Part shown: piece after piece, positions 1-7,743 of the stretch
Layout of the letters: each line of letters opens with the position of its first letter
Position numbering within the stretch: the stretch's first letter is position 1
Assembly (NCBI GenBank): GCA_018815765.1
Contig: JAHIWM010000222.1
Location: forward strand, 1-33,415
Origin: Gammaproteobacteria bacterium
GTDB lineage: Bacteria > Pseudomonadota > Gammaproteobacteria > Enterobacterales > Alteromonadaceae
DNA length: 33,415 nt
Direction of reading: 5' to 3'
The notes under the pieces: generated by a model
The model's input: the letters and a program-made list of their open reading frames with translations, nothing else
What the model was told of the DNA's origin: nothing
Database searches by the model: none
Program-made: the position numbers and the translations under genes

Positions 1-1594
1 GCTCAAGCGCGCTTGGAAACGCGATATTGGGTGTCACGCCCTTAAGTTGTGTGCTACCGCCATCAATACGATAGAACTTAGCAATGGTATACTGCACATG
101 GCCAATCGGCTTGTCGTACATATCATAAATACGTTCTAAGCCTTTATGCTGTTGTACTGTACCTTTACCAAAGGTATGTTCACCTACAATCAGAGCACGG
201 CCATAATCCTGCATAGCAGCAGCGAAAATTTCAGAAGCCGACGCACTGTAACGGTCAACCATCACGGTCAAAGGACCATTATAAAATACGCTACCGTCCT
301 GATCCTGACTGATACCAATACGGTTACCTGCTTCACGGATTTGCACCACAGGGCCTTTATCAATAAATAAGCCTGTCAAAGACACGGCTTCAGGCAAAGA
401 ACCACCGCCGTTGCCGCGTAAATCAACAATGATACCGTCGACGTTCTGCTGCTTTAAGCTGGCAATTTCTTTTTTCACATCTTCCGTCAGGTTGTTATAA
501 AAGCTTGGAATATTAATCACACCAATCTTTTTACCTAGCGGACTTAATTTAGGCTCCAGTACTTCGGCTTTAGCCGCTCTGTCTTCTAAACGGATTTTAT
601 CCCGCACAATAGAAATCTGAGTCGGTACACCTTTGGACGCATCGCCGCCAACTAATACCTGCAGACGTACAGTCGAACCTTTTGGACCTTTGATCAGATC
701 CACTACATCATCAAGACGCCAGCCAACCACATCAACAAATTCTTCTTCGCCTTGAGCTACACCAATGATTTTATCTTTTGGTTTGATTTTTTTCGTCAGA
801 TCAGCCGGACCACCTGGAACCAGACTCATAATGACAGTGAAATCATCATCACTTTGTAACACAGCACCAATACCCTCAAGCGACAGGTTCATTTCCTGTT
901 GGAAACGTTCTGCACTGCGTGGCGATAAATAAGAGGTATGAGCTTCAATACTGCGGGCATAAGAGTTCATTACGATCTGGAAAACATCTTCGCTTTCCGT
1001 TTGTAACAAACGCTTCTTGGCGTTTTCATAACGTTTTTTCAGCAGCTTGGTCGTTTCTTCTGCAGTTTTACCTGCTAATTTCAGATTCAGCGCGTCAAAC
1101 TTCACCTTTTGACGCCACAGTTCGTTCAACTGGGCAACATCAGCAGCCCATGGCGCATCTTCACGCTCAAATTCGTAGCTGTCTTGTTTGGTGAAATCAA
1201 AAGGCTTATCAAGCAAGCTGATGGCGTAGTCGTAACGCTCCAGACGGCGCGTCATACTTAAATTAAACATCTGGTAGGCAAAATCAAACTGACCTTTCGC
1301 CAGACCATTGTCAAACTCGTTGCGGTACTTTTCAAAGCCATCAACATCGGATTTAAGCAAAACGTTGCGGAAAAAATCCAGGCTTTTTAAATAGCGGTCA
1401 AACACTTTTGATGACAATTCGTCGTCAATACGTAAACCCAGATAATGCTCACGGGTAAAGTAATTTGTGACTCGTTTACTGGCCGTTGCATGCTGCGGCT
1501 CCTGCGCCAAATTTGGTACAGGAGATATCACAGGCGCAGCGACGCTGCTGCCGATAACCAGAAAAAACGCCGCTAAGCTGGAAATTTTTTTCAT
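1..1594 (-). CDS. prc: Tail-specific (C-terminal processing) periplasmic protease Prc, 3' end cut by window edge
   Basis: Reading leftward from the ATG at 1594, 531 codons are open to the window edge, so the C-terminus is missing; E. coli Prc has about 680 residues. The start MKKISSLAAFFLVIGSSVAA is a signal peptide, which puts the protein in the periplasm. A PDZ domain lies around residues 240-320 and an S41 protease domain follows. The catalytic Ser/Lys dyad is visible as SASASEIF, with Ser at codon 452, and FGKGTVQ, with Lys at codon 477. These are the same positions as in the E. coli precursor. The family degrades or trims periplasmic proteins from their C-termini, including penicillin-binding-protein precursors. 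It lies 16 bases after proQ and is probably co-transcribed with it, in the same order as E. coli yebR-proQ-prc. An upstream in-frame ATG is ruled out because it reaches a stop within five codons. Confidence 0.95.
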   Translation of the reverse strand, partial: MKKISSLAAFFLVIGSSVAAPVISPVPNLAQEPQHATASKRVTNYFTREHYLGLRIDDELSSKVFDRYLKSLDFFRNVLLKSDVDGFEKYRNEFDNGLAKGQFDFAYQMFNLSMTRRLERYDYAISLLDKPFDFTKQDSYEFEREDAPWAADVAQLNELWRQKVKFDALNLKLAGKTAEETTKLLKKRYENAKKRLLQTESEDVFQIVMNSYARSIEAHTSYLSPRSAERFQQEMNLSLEGIGAVLQSDDDFTVIMSLVPGGPADLTKKIKPKDKIIGVAQGEEEFVDVVGWRLDDVVDLIKGPKGSTVRLQVLVGGDASKGVPTQISIVRDKIRLEDRAAKAEVLEPKLSPLGKKIGVINIPSFYNNLTEDVKKEIASLKQQNVDGIIVDLRGNGGGSLPEAVSLTGLFIDKGPVVQIREAGNRIGISQDQDGSVFYNGPLTVMVDRYSASASEIFAAAMQDYGRALIVGEHTFGKGTVQQHKGLERIYDMYDKPIGHVQYTIAKFYRIDGGSTQLKGVTPNIAFPSALE

Positions 1595-1610
1595 TGAACA
1601 CTCATCTCTG

Positions 1611-2333
1611 TTAAGCCTGGAACAGCTTATCCCCTTGGGTTTTTATAACCATACCTGAGGCAAGCTGAACCACAACATCATTTTTAACGACTTCAAGTAC
1701 AGTTGCAGGCACAGGTTTCAGCCCTACTTTTAACTGCACAGCACTGCCAACTTTTAATGTGGCTGTATTTAATGCAATAAGTTCAACTGCTTGCTCTTGA
1801 ACCACTTTTTCTGTGGTCTGAGGCTTAGAGTTCAGTCTGGCCGCTTTTGCAGCTACTGTAGCCTTATTTGGCTGGGATTTTTTGTAAGCAGGTTTGTCTG
1901 TCTGTGTAGTTTTTGGCTGATCTTTTTGTTGTTCTTTATGCTTAGCACGTTCAGCAGCCGCTTTTGCTTTGCGTTGTTCGGCCGCTTTGGCCTTGCTTTG
2001 CTCTAAAGTTTCAGCAGCATGAGCGGCCTGCTGTTCATCAATCAAATCTCCGGCCTGACCGTCTAAATCAACGCGGGCAACGCCCACTTTGACGCCGGCC
2101 AGATAACGCCAACTGGACGTATACAGACGTAAGGCATGACGAATTTGCGTTTTGCTGATGCCATCTTCTTCAGACAACCGCTGTGCTAAGTCCTGAAAAA
2201 TACCAATTTTCAGAGGTTTAGCTTCACCGCTTTGGCTAAAACACAGAGGAAACTTTTCGCTAAGTTCGGCGAGGATCTGTTTCACATCTTTGCCTGCGGG
2301 TTGAGCTTGAATTTGTTCAATTGGGGTTGTCAT
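1611..2333 (-). CDS. proQ: RNA chaperone ProQ
   Basis: The 240-residue protein has the ProQ layout. An N-terminal FinO/ProQ RNA-binding domain covers about residues 10-120 (landmarks KFPLCF, KPLKIGIF, IRHALRLYTSSWRYL). A long charged Ala/Lys/Gln-rich linker covers about 115-185. A small Tudor/SH3-like C-terminal domain starting near LKVGSAVQLKVG ends the protein. ProQ binds structured sRNAs and mRNA 3' ends and acts as a global post-transcriptional regulator in the cytoplasm. The length is close to E. coli ProQ (232). The flanking msrC and prc genes match the enterobacterial order. The gene starts 6 bases after the stop of the small acidic gene upstream, which suggests one operon. Confidence 0.95.
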   Translation of the reverse strand: MTTPIEQIQAQPAGKDVKQILAELSEKFPLCFSQSGEAKPLKIGIFQDLAQRLSEEDGISKTQIRHALRLYTSSWRYLAGVKVGVARVDLDGQAGDLIDEQQAAHAAETLEQSKAKAAEQRKAKAAAERAKHKEQQKDQPKTTQTDKPAYKKSQPNKATVAAKAARLNSKPQTTEKVVQEQAVELIALNTATLKVGSAVQLKVGLKPVPATVLEVVKNDVVVQLASGMVIKTQGDKLFQA

Positions 2334-2339
2334 GCAAAA

Positions 2340-2648
2340 TTACTCTTCTTCATCAGCGGCATCGTCTAACTTAATGCCTTCTTCTAATTGGTTATTAACG
2401 TAACAGATAGCCCAGTCAACCAATTCATCTTCATCTGCTTCTAACAAAACCAAACTACCTCGTAGTTCGTTCCATATCGCAGTGAGTAAATGGTCTATTT
2501 CGGCTGGTAAAATATCATCTGGAAAACGGCGCCAGACTGCGTGATAAATGGCGTTGATGCGATCAGCAACGATCTCTTCTTCACCCTCCCAGTCACCGAC
2601 ATCGGCAACCTGGAATAAATAATCCTGAATATTGACTAAATCTTTCAT
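2340..2648 (-). CDS. Small acidic protein of unknown function
   Basis: This 102-residue protein has no motif that I recognise. It is strongly acidic, ending in DDAADEEE, and appears all-helical with many aromatic and hydrophobic positions (for example YHAVWRRFPDD and LLTAIWNELRG). It has no signal peptide or membrane segment, so it is probably cytosolic. Its ATG overlaps the msrC stop as ATGA, and proQ follows after 6 bases. Translation is therefore likely coupled and the gene is real despite its size. A role linked to ProQ or MsrC is only suggested by position. The acidic surface could mimic nucleic acid or act as a protein partner, but nothing in the sequence proves that. Confidence 0.8.
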   Translation of the reverse strand: MKDLVNIQDYLFQVADVGDWEGEEEIVADRINAIYHAVWRRFPDDILPAEIDHLLTAIWNELRGSLVLLEADEDELVDWAICYVNNQLEEGIKLDDAADEEE

Positions 2649-3118
2649 AAAGTCCGTGCCAGATGCTGTTCAAACAGCTGAACCAGTCCGGCCAGACCTT
2701 GCTGATCGTCTGAATCAAAACGAGCCAGGCTTGGACTATCAATATCCAACACTGCAATAATTTTTCCATTGTGACGCACAGGCAACACAATTTCCGAATT
2801 ACTGGCAGCGTCACAGGCAATATGGCCTGGAAATTCATGGACATCTTTAACCAGCTGGATTTCACCACTGGCCACTGCTGTGCCACATACTCCTTTACCT
2901 ACAGGAATACGCACACAGGCAACTTTGCCCTGAAACGGCCCTAAAACTAAAACGTCATCCCTTAAAATATAAAAGCCTGACCAATTCAGATCAGGCATTT
3001 CATTAAAGAGCAACGCACTCAGATTTGCCATATTAGCAATCAGGTCTGTTTCGTCTTCGATCAGAGACTGTGCTTGCTGTTGCAGCAGCTGATAAAAGTC
3101 TGATTTTCGCTCATGCAT
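2645..3118 (-). CDS. msrC: Free methionine-(R)-sulfoxide reductase (GAF-domain MsrC/YebR)
   Basis: The 157-residue protein is a single GAF domain. The three catalytic cysteines of the fRMsr family are at Cys68, Cys78 and Cys102. They keep the 10- and 24-residue spacing of E. coli Cys84/94/118, within the contexts KVACVRIPVGKGVCGTA and GHIACDAAS. The enzyme reduces free L-methionine-(R)-sulfoxide in the cytoplasm with thioredoxin as electron donor, repairing oxidised methionine. The conserved NWSGFYI segment and the closing AVLDIDSPSLARF also fit the family. It is the first gene of the msrC-small ORF-proQ-prc cluster, as in E. coli where yebR precedes proQ. Confidence 0.93.
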   Translation of the reverse strand: MHERKSDFYQLLQQQAQSLIEDETDLIANMANLSALLFNEMPDLNWSGFYILRDDVLVLGPFQGKVACVRIPVGKGVCGTAVASGEIQLVKDVHEFPGHIACDAASNSEIVLPVRHNGKIIAVLDIDSPSLARFDSDDQQGLAGLVQLFEQHLARTL

Positions 3119-3225
3119 GAAATATAGGTTCTACCATTACTACGAAGGTCCCTACATTACTTGTTTTGTCGCGAAATTTAAACCTCTGCCACAAAAAGAT
3201 TTAGCCACTTTTGTTCAATAAACAA

Positions 3226-3906
3226 TCAATGACTGTTCATTTCAAACTCAACTGACACTTCTGCTCTGATATCGGTCTGACCAAAGCTGACTTCTGCACC
3301 ATCAGCCATGGCTCTGGCCATCTTCATCACAGGTGCCGGAGCATAACCCTGTTCATTGATTTTTTGTGCAGAACCGAGTTTTAAACCATTGGCTTTTGCT
3401 AACAAAGCAGCCTTAGTTTTGGCATGAGCAAAGGCTTGTTGCAATGCTTTTTGATACAGCTCATCGGACTCGCTGACTAAAAATTCAGCCTGGTTCATCT
3501 GAGTTACGCCTAAATCTGCCGCTTGCTGCAGCACTGTGCTGTACAGCGATAAATCATTTAAAGACACCACGATATCGCGGCTGACCTGATAACGTTGTGG
3601 CAATTTACGTTCCGGATCATGCTGATAATCCGGCTGAATACGCAAAGGTGCATTGTTCAGTTGCTCGTCTTTTACACCCAGCTTACGCAAAGCTTTGGTT
3701 AAAGCAGCAACCTGCTCATCTACTTTTTGTTTGGCATCCGTCACTTTTTCAGAAGTCTGCTGAATTTGCATGCTCAAGCGCACTGCATCAGGTTTGGCTT
3801 GCATCACGGCAGAGCCGGATACAGTGACGGTTTTTATCGCTGGCGTATCGGCTAAAGCGACAAAACTCAAACTACACACCATCAGAGCTACTAATTTTGT
3901 TTTCAT
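3226..3906 (-). CDS. SIMPL-domain (YggE-like) periplasmic protein
   Basis: The 226-residue protein starts with a signal peptide (MKTKLVALMVCSLSFVALA, cleavage before DTPAIK), so it is exported. The rest is one SIMPL/DUF541 domain. Landmarks are VTVSGSAVMQAKPDAVRLSMQI near the mature N-terminus, the helical stretch with KALRKLGVKDEQL, and the closing VSVEFEMN strand. E. coli YggE, of this family, lowers oxidative damage by an undefined mechanism. Its biochemical activity is unknown. It lies 64 bases downstream of the M1 peptidase gene on the same strand and may be read through from it. A separate promoter cannot be excluded. Confidence 0.85.
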   Translation of the reverse strand: MKTKLVALMVCSLSFVALADTPAIKTVTVSGSAVMQAKPDAVRLSMQIQQTSEKVTDAKQKVDEQVAALTKALRKLGVKDEQLNNAPLRIQPDYQHDPERKLPQRYQVSRDIVVSLNDLSLYSTVLQQAADLGVTQMNQAEFLVSESDELYQKALQQAFAHAKTKAALLAKANGLKLGSAQKINEQGYAPAPVMKMARAMADGAEVSFGQTDIRAEVSVEFEMNSH

Positions 3907-3970
3907 TTTTTCATCCTGTTAAACACATTCAGCACAGACTACCCTGCTTAGCTGAACGTTCACTGAAAAA

Positions 3971-5797
3971 TTAATTAAGCTTCAGTACCTTATCGACAGC
4001 AGACTGAGTTAAAGGGTGGTAACCCGAACGAGCTTTCTGATACACAGTTTTGGCCCAGCTTAACATTTCCGGGCTTTGACTTAACTGCTGATACAAAGGC
4101 ACCACAAATTTACGTCGCCCTACTTTGACTAAAAACTGTTCCAGCGCAGGTTGTGCCTCTGTATAGTTTTTTACCAACGCCACTTTAAACCAGGCTGTCG
4201 CTACTTCTGCATTCTGACTCTGGCTTAAACCAAAGCCCTGATCCAGCTGTTGTAGCTGGGCGGTATCGACAGTAGCAGCCAACTGGCCGATAAAATGTAA
4301 CCAATGGTGAATACTCCAGCTGTTTGTTTGCAAATCAGCCAAGTTGCCGGTTTTTTGCCATAACAGCAGCTGTTGATCCACCTGTTTAAAGGCATCTGAC
4401 GAAGGCGCAACAAAAGTACTGGCGAGTCCTGGCTGATACAGCCATTCCAACACTTCGCCCATAGAGACTATATCCGGGTCATTCAGCAGGGTTTTGCGCA
4501 TAAAACGCAGGAATTTTTCCGTATCCATACTTTGGAACGCAAAGGTCTGAAAGTAGCTTTTTAAGAAAGGATCAAACACAACACGACCAAAACGTTGTTC
4601 TAAAAACTGCAGAAATAACATGCCTTTAACATAAGGCACCTGCGAGAAGGCATCATCCGGATCGCGACCTGTATAGTCAGTCACCAATAAAGTGTCTTTG
4701 GCATCAAGCTGATCCAGATCATTTTCTAAGTCCTGCACCGACAACTGGCGTTCCAGCAAAGCACGCTCGGGGCCATACACTTGCTCCATAATGCGGTTTT
4801 CCACATAATTGGTAAAACCTTCATTCAGCCACAGCTCGTGCCAGCTGCCATTGGTGACTAAATTGCCGGACCAGGAATGTGCCAGCTCATGTGCTATTAA
4901 ACTGACCAGGCTTTTATCGCCTGCTATGACAGTAGGTGTAATAAAAGATAAACGTGGGTTTTCCATACCACCAAAAGGAAAACTAGCAGGTAATATCAGC
5001 AAGTCATAACGACCCCATGGGTAGTCGCCATACATAGCGCTTGCCACTTGCATCATCTGCTCTGTATCTGAAAACTCAGCCACGGCTTTATCCAACCAGA
5101 CTTTTTCAGCATAAACTCCGGTACGCTCTGACATGGCTTTAAATTCTAAGTCCCCTATCGCCAGCGCAATCAGATAAGCAGGAATGGCCTGAGGCATACG
5201 GAAAAAATAGTCACCATCTTTTTCGGTATTGGCGCTGTTGTCCGCGCCCATTACGGCAAGCAATTCTTTAGGAGTATGAATACGGGCCTGATAATTCAGC
5301 CGTACTGCTGGCGTGTCCTGCAATGGGATCCAGCTACGGGCATGAATAGACTGCGACTGGCTATACATAAAAGGCTGTTGTTTTTCGCTGGTTTGCTCTT
5401 TAGTCAGCCACTGCAAACCGGACGCTTGTGGGCTGGTGTGGTAATAAATACGCACTTTAGGAAATTGGGATGGAAACTCAATCCGCAGCGCCTGGCCATG
5501 CGCGGGTGACTTATCACCAAAGCTGTGGCTCAGCTTCAACCATTGACCTTCAGCGGTTTGGCCCATGACTTTTTCAATGCTCAAGTCGCGGCTATCCAGA
5601 ATCAGCTCGCGCACATCAGGGTGATGCCAGTCCAGTTGCAGTTCAACAAAACCAGAGAGTTGCTGTTTATCAAAATCAGCCGTTAAATCTAAGCTAAGTT
5701 GTGGGTGACTGACTAAGGCAAAGTTGCTGAAACTATGAGGATCGGCAGCCTGAACTTTGGCACAAAGGATAAGCAGCAACAGCAGAACAACACGCAT
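3971..5797 (-). CDS. Exported M1-family metallopeptidase (aminopeptidase)
   Basis: From the ATG at 5797 the protein has 608 residues. I prefer this start to the upstream one at 5854 because it follows a good GGAG ribosome-binding site, gives a clean signal peptide (MRVVLLLLLILCAKVQA) and removes an overlap with the kinase gene. The M1 signature is complete: GGMEN exopeptidase motif at about 276-280, zinc-binding HELAH at 303-307, and the third ligand Glu in NEGF 18 residues later. The family removes N-terminal residues from peptides and resembles leukotriene A4 hydrolase/aminopeptidase enzymes. The signal peptide suggests a periplasmic or outer-membrane-facing location. The kinase gene ends 14 bases upstream, so the two are probably co-transcribed. 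Confidence 0.92.
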   Translation of the reverse strand: MRVVLLLLLILCAKVQAADPHSFSNFALVSHPQLSLDLTADFDKQQLSGFVELQLDWHHPDVRELILDSRDLSIEKVMGQTAEGQWLKLSHSFGDKSPAHGQALRIEFPSQFPKVRIYYHTSPQASGLQWLTKEQTSEKQQPFMYSQSQSIHARSWIPLQDTPAVRLNYQARIHTPKELLAVMGADNSANTEKDGDYFFRMPQAIPAYLIALAIGDLEFKAMSERTGVYAEKVWLDKAVAEFSDTEQMMQVASAMYGDYPWGRYDLLILPASFPFGGMENPRLSFITPTVIAGDKSLVSLIAHELAHSWSGNLVTNGSWHELWLNEGFTNYVENRIMEQVYGPERALLERQLSVQDLENDLDQLDAKDTLLVTDYTGRDPDDAFSQVPYVKGMLFLQFLEQRFGRVVFDPFLKSYFQTFAFQSMDTEKFLRFMRKTLLNDPDIVSMGEVLEWLYQPGLASTFVAPSSDAFKQVDQQLLLWQKTGNLADLQTNSWSIHHWLHFIGQLAATVDTAQLQQLDQGFGLSQSQNAEVATAWFKVALVKNYTEAQPALEQFLVKVGRRKFVVPLYQQLSQSPEMLSWAKTVYQKARSGYHPLTQSAVDKVLKLN

Positions 5798-5811
5798 TTT
5801 TTTCTCCGAAA

Positions 5812-7638
5812 TCAAGACTTCATGAAATTCATAGGATTGGCAGGATAATAACAAAGTTCCTGCTGGCTCTGGTGACTGAAATGCCGGGTATCTTTGTGCG
5901 GTAACTTCATAAAACCGCCGACCCCTTCACCACTGATTAAAGGCACTTTTGCCAGAATACTCTGCAATAAAGCGGCAAATTTCACTTCAGCCGCAGGTTC
6001 AAGCAAACGATAGTAGTTGTGTATTTTCATATACAAAGGCGTGACTTCAAAAATAATACAGCCGGTGTGGCGAATTAAATTAAGTGCAGCCAAGTCGTCC
6101 ATAATGCTGTCCGGCAACACCAGTTGCTCGTCAGGATCTTTACCGTCTTCAAAGTAGCTGTGCTGGGCGCTCCGATCGTCCAGCTGGCTTTGGCCCAACT
6201 CGTATTTAAGCGCTGTGCCCTCTGGCACTACAAAAGGCTGATCTGTGCTGTCGCGTGCAATGTGAATGGTCTGACGGGCGTCAAATAAACAGGCTTTAAA
6301 AATACCCAGCTTGGCGATAGATCGCGCCAACTGCACTACGTTATTGACGGCCACCGCAAAAGCTTTGTGCAGACGCTCGTCAAACAGATTCAGACTGGAG
6401 TCGATATAAACCCCCGAACTTTGCCAATGAATAGCAATACCACCGACCACTGGGTATCGACCTAAACGACTAACAGCTGCAACAAAAGCTTTTTCAGTTT
6501 CACCCATGCCCTCGAGGTAGTTTTTGTAATAACGCTCTAACTGCACATCATCTATGTACTGAATGCCTTCTTCATCGCTGTGCTCACGCAAAAAGGACTT
6601 ACGGGACGAATACACCACGGTATCGAGCTCCTGCGCTTTCTCGCTGGTCCAGACCGGCAATACCGGCGCTGTGCTTAACAGCGGCAAATCAGGTGTCACC
6701 AAATGATGTAACCGCGGCATAGCTTTTAAGAAATAATCACCGGCTTGCTGGCGCAACACCAAATCATCGGCCAGCATGCTGTCGAGCATAGTGGCAAATT
6801 CCATTGGTAAACCCAGACTTCGTGCAGGTATCGCCTTGCGGCCAAAACGACAGGACTGACCGGACGCCAGCGCATACAAAGTACTGGCCACACCCTGCTC
6901 ATCAAAACGTGGGCTGGATAAAGCACCGGAGCGCTGCTCCGGGCCAATAAAATACACATCACCTAAACGGGCATTGGATGTCTGTAAATCGGACGACATC
7001 AACTGCATCACATTGGTACCAATGTAATGGCCTTCACTGTCAAGCTGGGCAAACACCGATGAGCCCCAATCCACCAGACTGATTTGATTGGTGTTTTCGT
7101 CATAGACAATATTCGAAGGCTTTACATCGCCATGCACTATAGGCGCAGTTTCGCCGTCTTTTTTATGTTGCCGAAGTGCCAGCAATAAGCTTGCAAGCTG
7201 TGTGGCGATATCCAGTAATAACCGCACCGGCACCCGACCGTGCTTCAGGCTGTATTGCTCCAGATCCACGCCTTTGGCGCGGCCCATCATTAAAATGCCC
7301 TGCTTTTTTACCAGTTGATAAGTAAAAAATGGCGGCACATTCGGATGAGCAGCCTGTGACAACATATAACCTTCGTCAGCCAGACGCTCCTGAATATGAG
7401 GCGGTAAATTAATACGGGAGAATTTAAACACCACATCCTGCTGTTTTTGATCAAGGCCAGCAAAGACAAAACCATAAGCGCCCTTGCCCACCAGCTCAAT
7501 CTGACGGTAACCCAGTTTCTCCAGTTCAGAGATACAAAGCGCCACCCAGTCTTTGAGCTTTTTAGCATCATTGGCGTTTAGCAGGTAAACCGACTGCTCT
7601 TCGGGGATGTAGAAGTTACGAAGCTGATGTTTATCCAT
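5812..7638 (-). CDS. Eukaryotic-like serine/threonine protein kinase with uncharacterised C-terminal domain
   Basis: The 608-residue cytosolic protein has a Hanks-type kinase domain in its first half. Visible elements are the glycine loop GKGAYG (51-56), the ATP-anchoring Lys72 in VFKF, the catalytic loop HGDVKPSN (169-176), a DWG metal-binding triad (190-192) in place of DFG, and a GPEQ segment near 232-235 in the activation region. The catalytic Asp and Asn are present, so activity is plausible. The C-terminal half (about 330-608) matches no domain I can name and lacks a membrane helix or PASTA repeats, unlike PknB-type receptors. The gene starts just after the bkd terminator and is followed closely by the M1 peptidase. 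Substrates are unknown. Confidence 0.88.
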   Translation of the reverse strand: MDKHQLRNFYIPEEQSVYLLNANDAKKLKDWVALCISELEKLGYRQIELVGKGAYGFVFAGLDQKQQDVVFKFSRINLPPHIQERLADEGYMLSQAAHPNVPPFFTYQLVKKQGILMMGRAKGVDLEQYSLKHGRVPVRLLLDIATQLASLLLALRQHKKDGETAPIVHGDVKPSNIVYDENTNQISLVDWGSSVFAQLDSEGHYIGTNVMQLMSSDLQTSNARLGDVYFIGPEQRSGALSSPRFDEQGVASTLYALASGQSCRFGRKAIPARSLGLPMEFATMLDSMLADDLVLRQQAGDYFLKAMPRLHHLVTPDLPLLSTAPVLPVWTSEKAQELDTVVYSSRKSFLREHSDEEGIQYIDDVQLERYYKNYLEGMGETEKAFVAAVSRLGRYPVVGGIAIHWQSSGVYIDSSLNLFDERLHKAFAVAVNNVVQLARSIAKLGIFKACLFDARQTIHIARDSTDQPFVVPEGTALKYELGQSQLDDRSAQHSYFEDGKDPDEQLVLPDSIMDDLAALNLIRHTGCIIFEVTPLYMKIHNYYRLLEPAAEVKFAALLQSILAKVPLISGEGVGGFMKLPHKDTRHFSHQSQQELCYYPANPMNFMKS

Positions 7639-7666
7639 ATAGCCTTAAGTGAATACCCTTAAAACG

Positions 7667-7702
7667 AAAAACCCGGAGGATCTTCTGATCATCCGGGTTT
7701 TG
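7667..7702 (-). terminator. Rho-independent terminator of the bkd operon
   Basis: On the minus strand, ACCCGGA pairs with TCCGGGT, followed inward by one mismatch and then GATC/GATC around an AGAA loop. The stem is flanked by A-rich and T-rich runs. It lies between the E2 stop (7744) and the kinase start (7638), so it ends bkd transcription. The A/T runs on both sides mean it could also work in the other direction. Confidence 0.8.
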
Positions 7703-7743
7703 TAACAAAGAACGATGCCAATTACCAGCTATTCGTCAATGGT

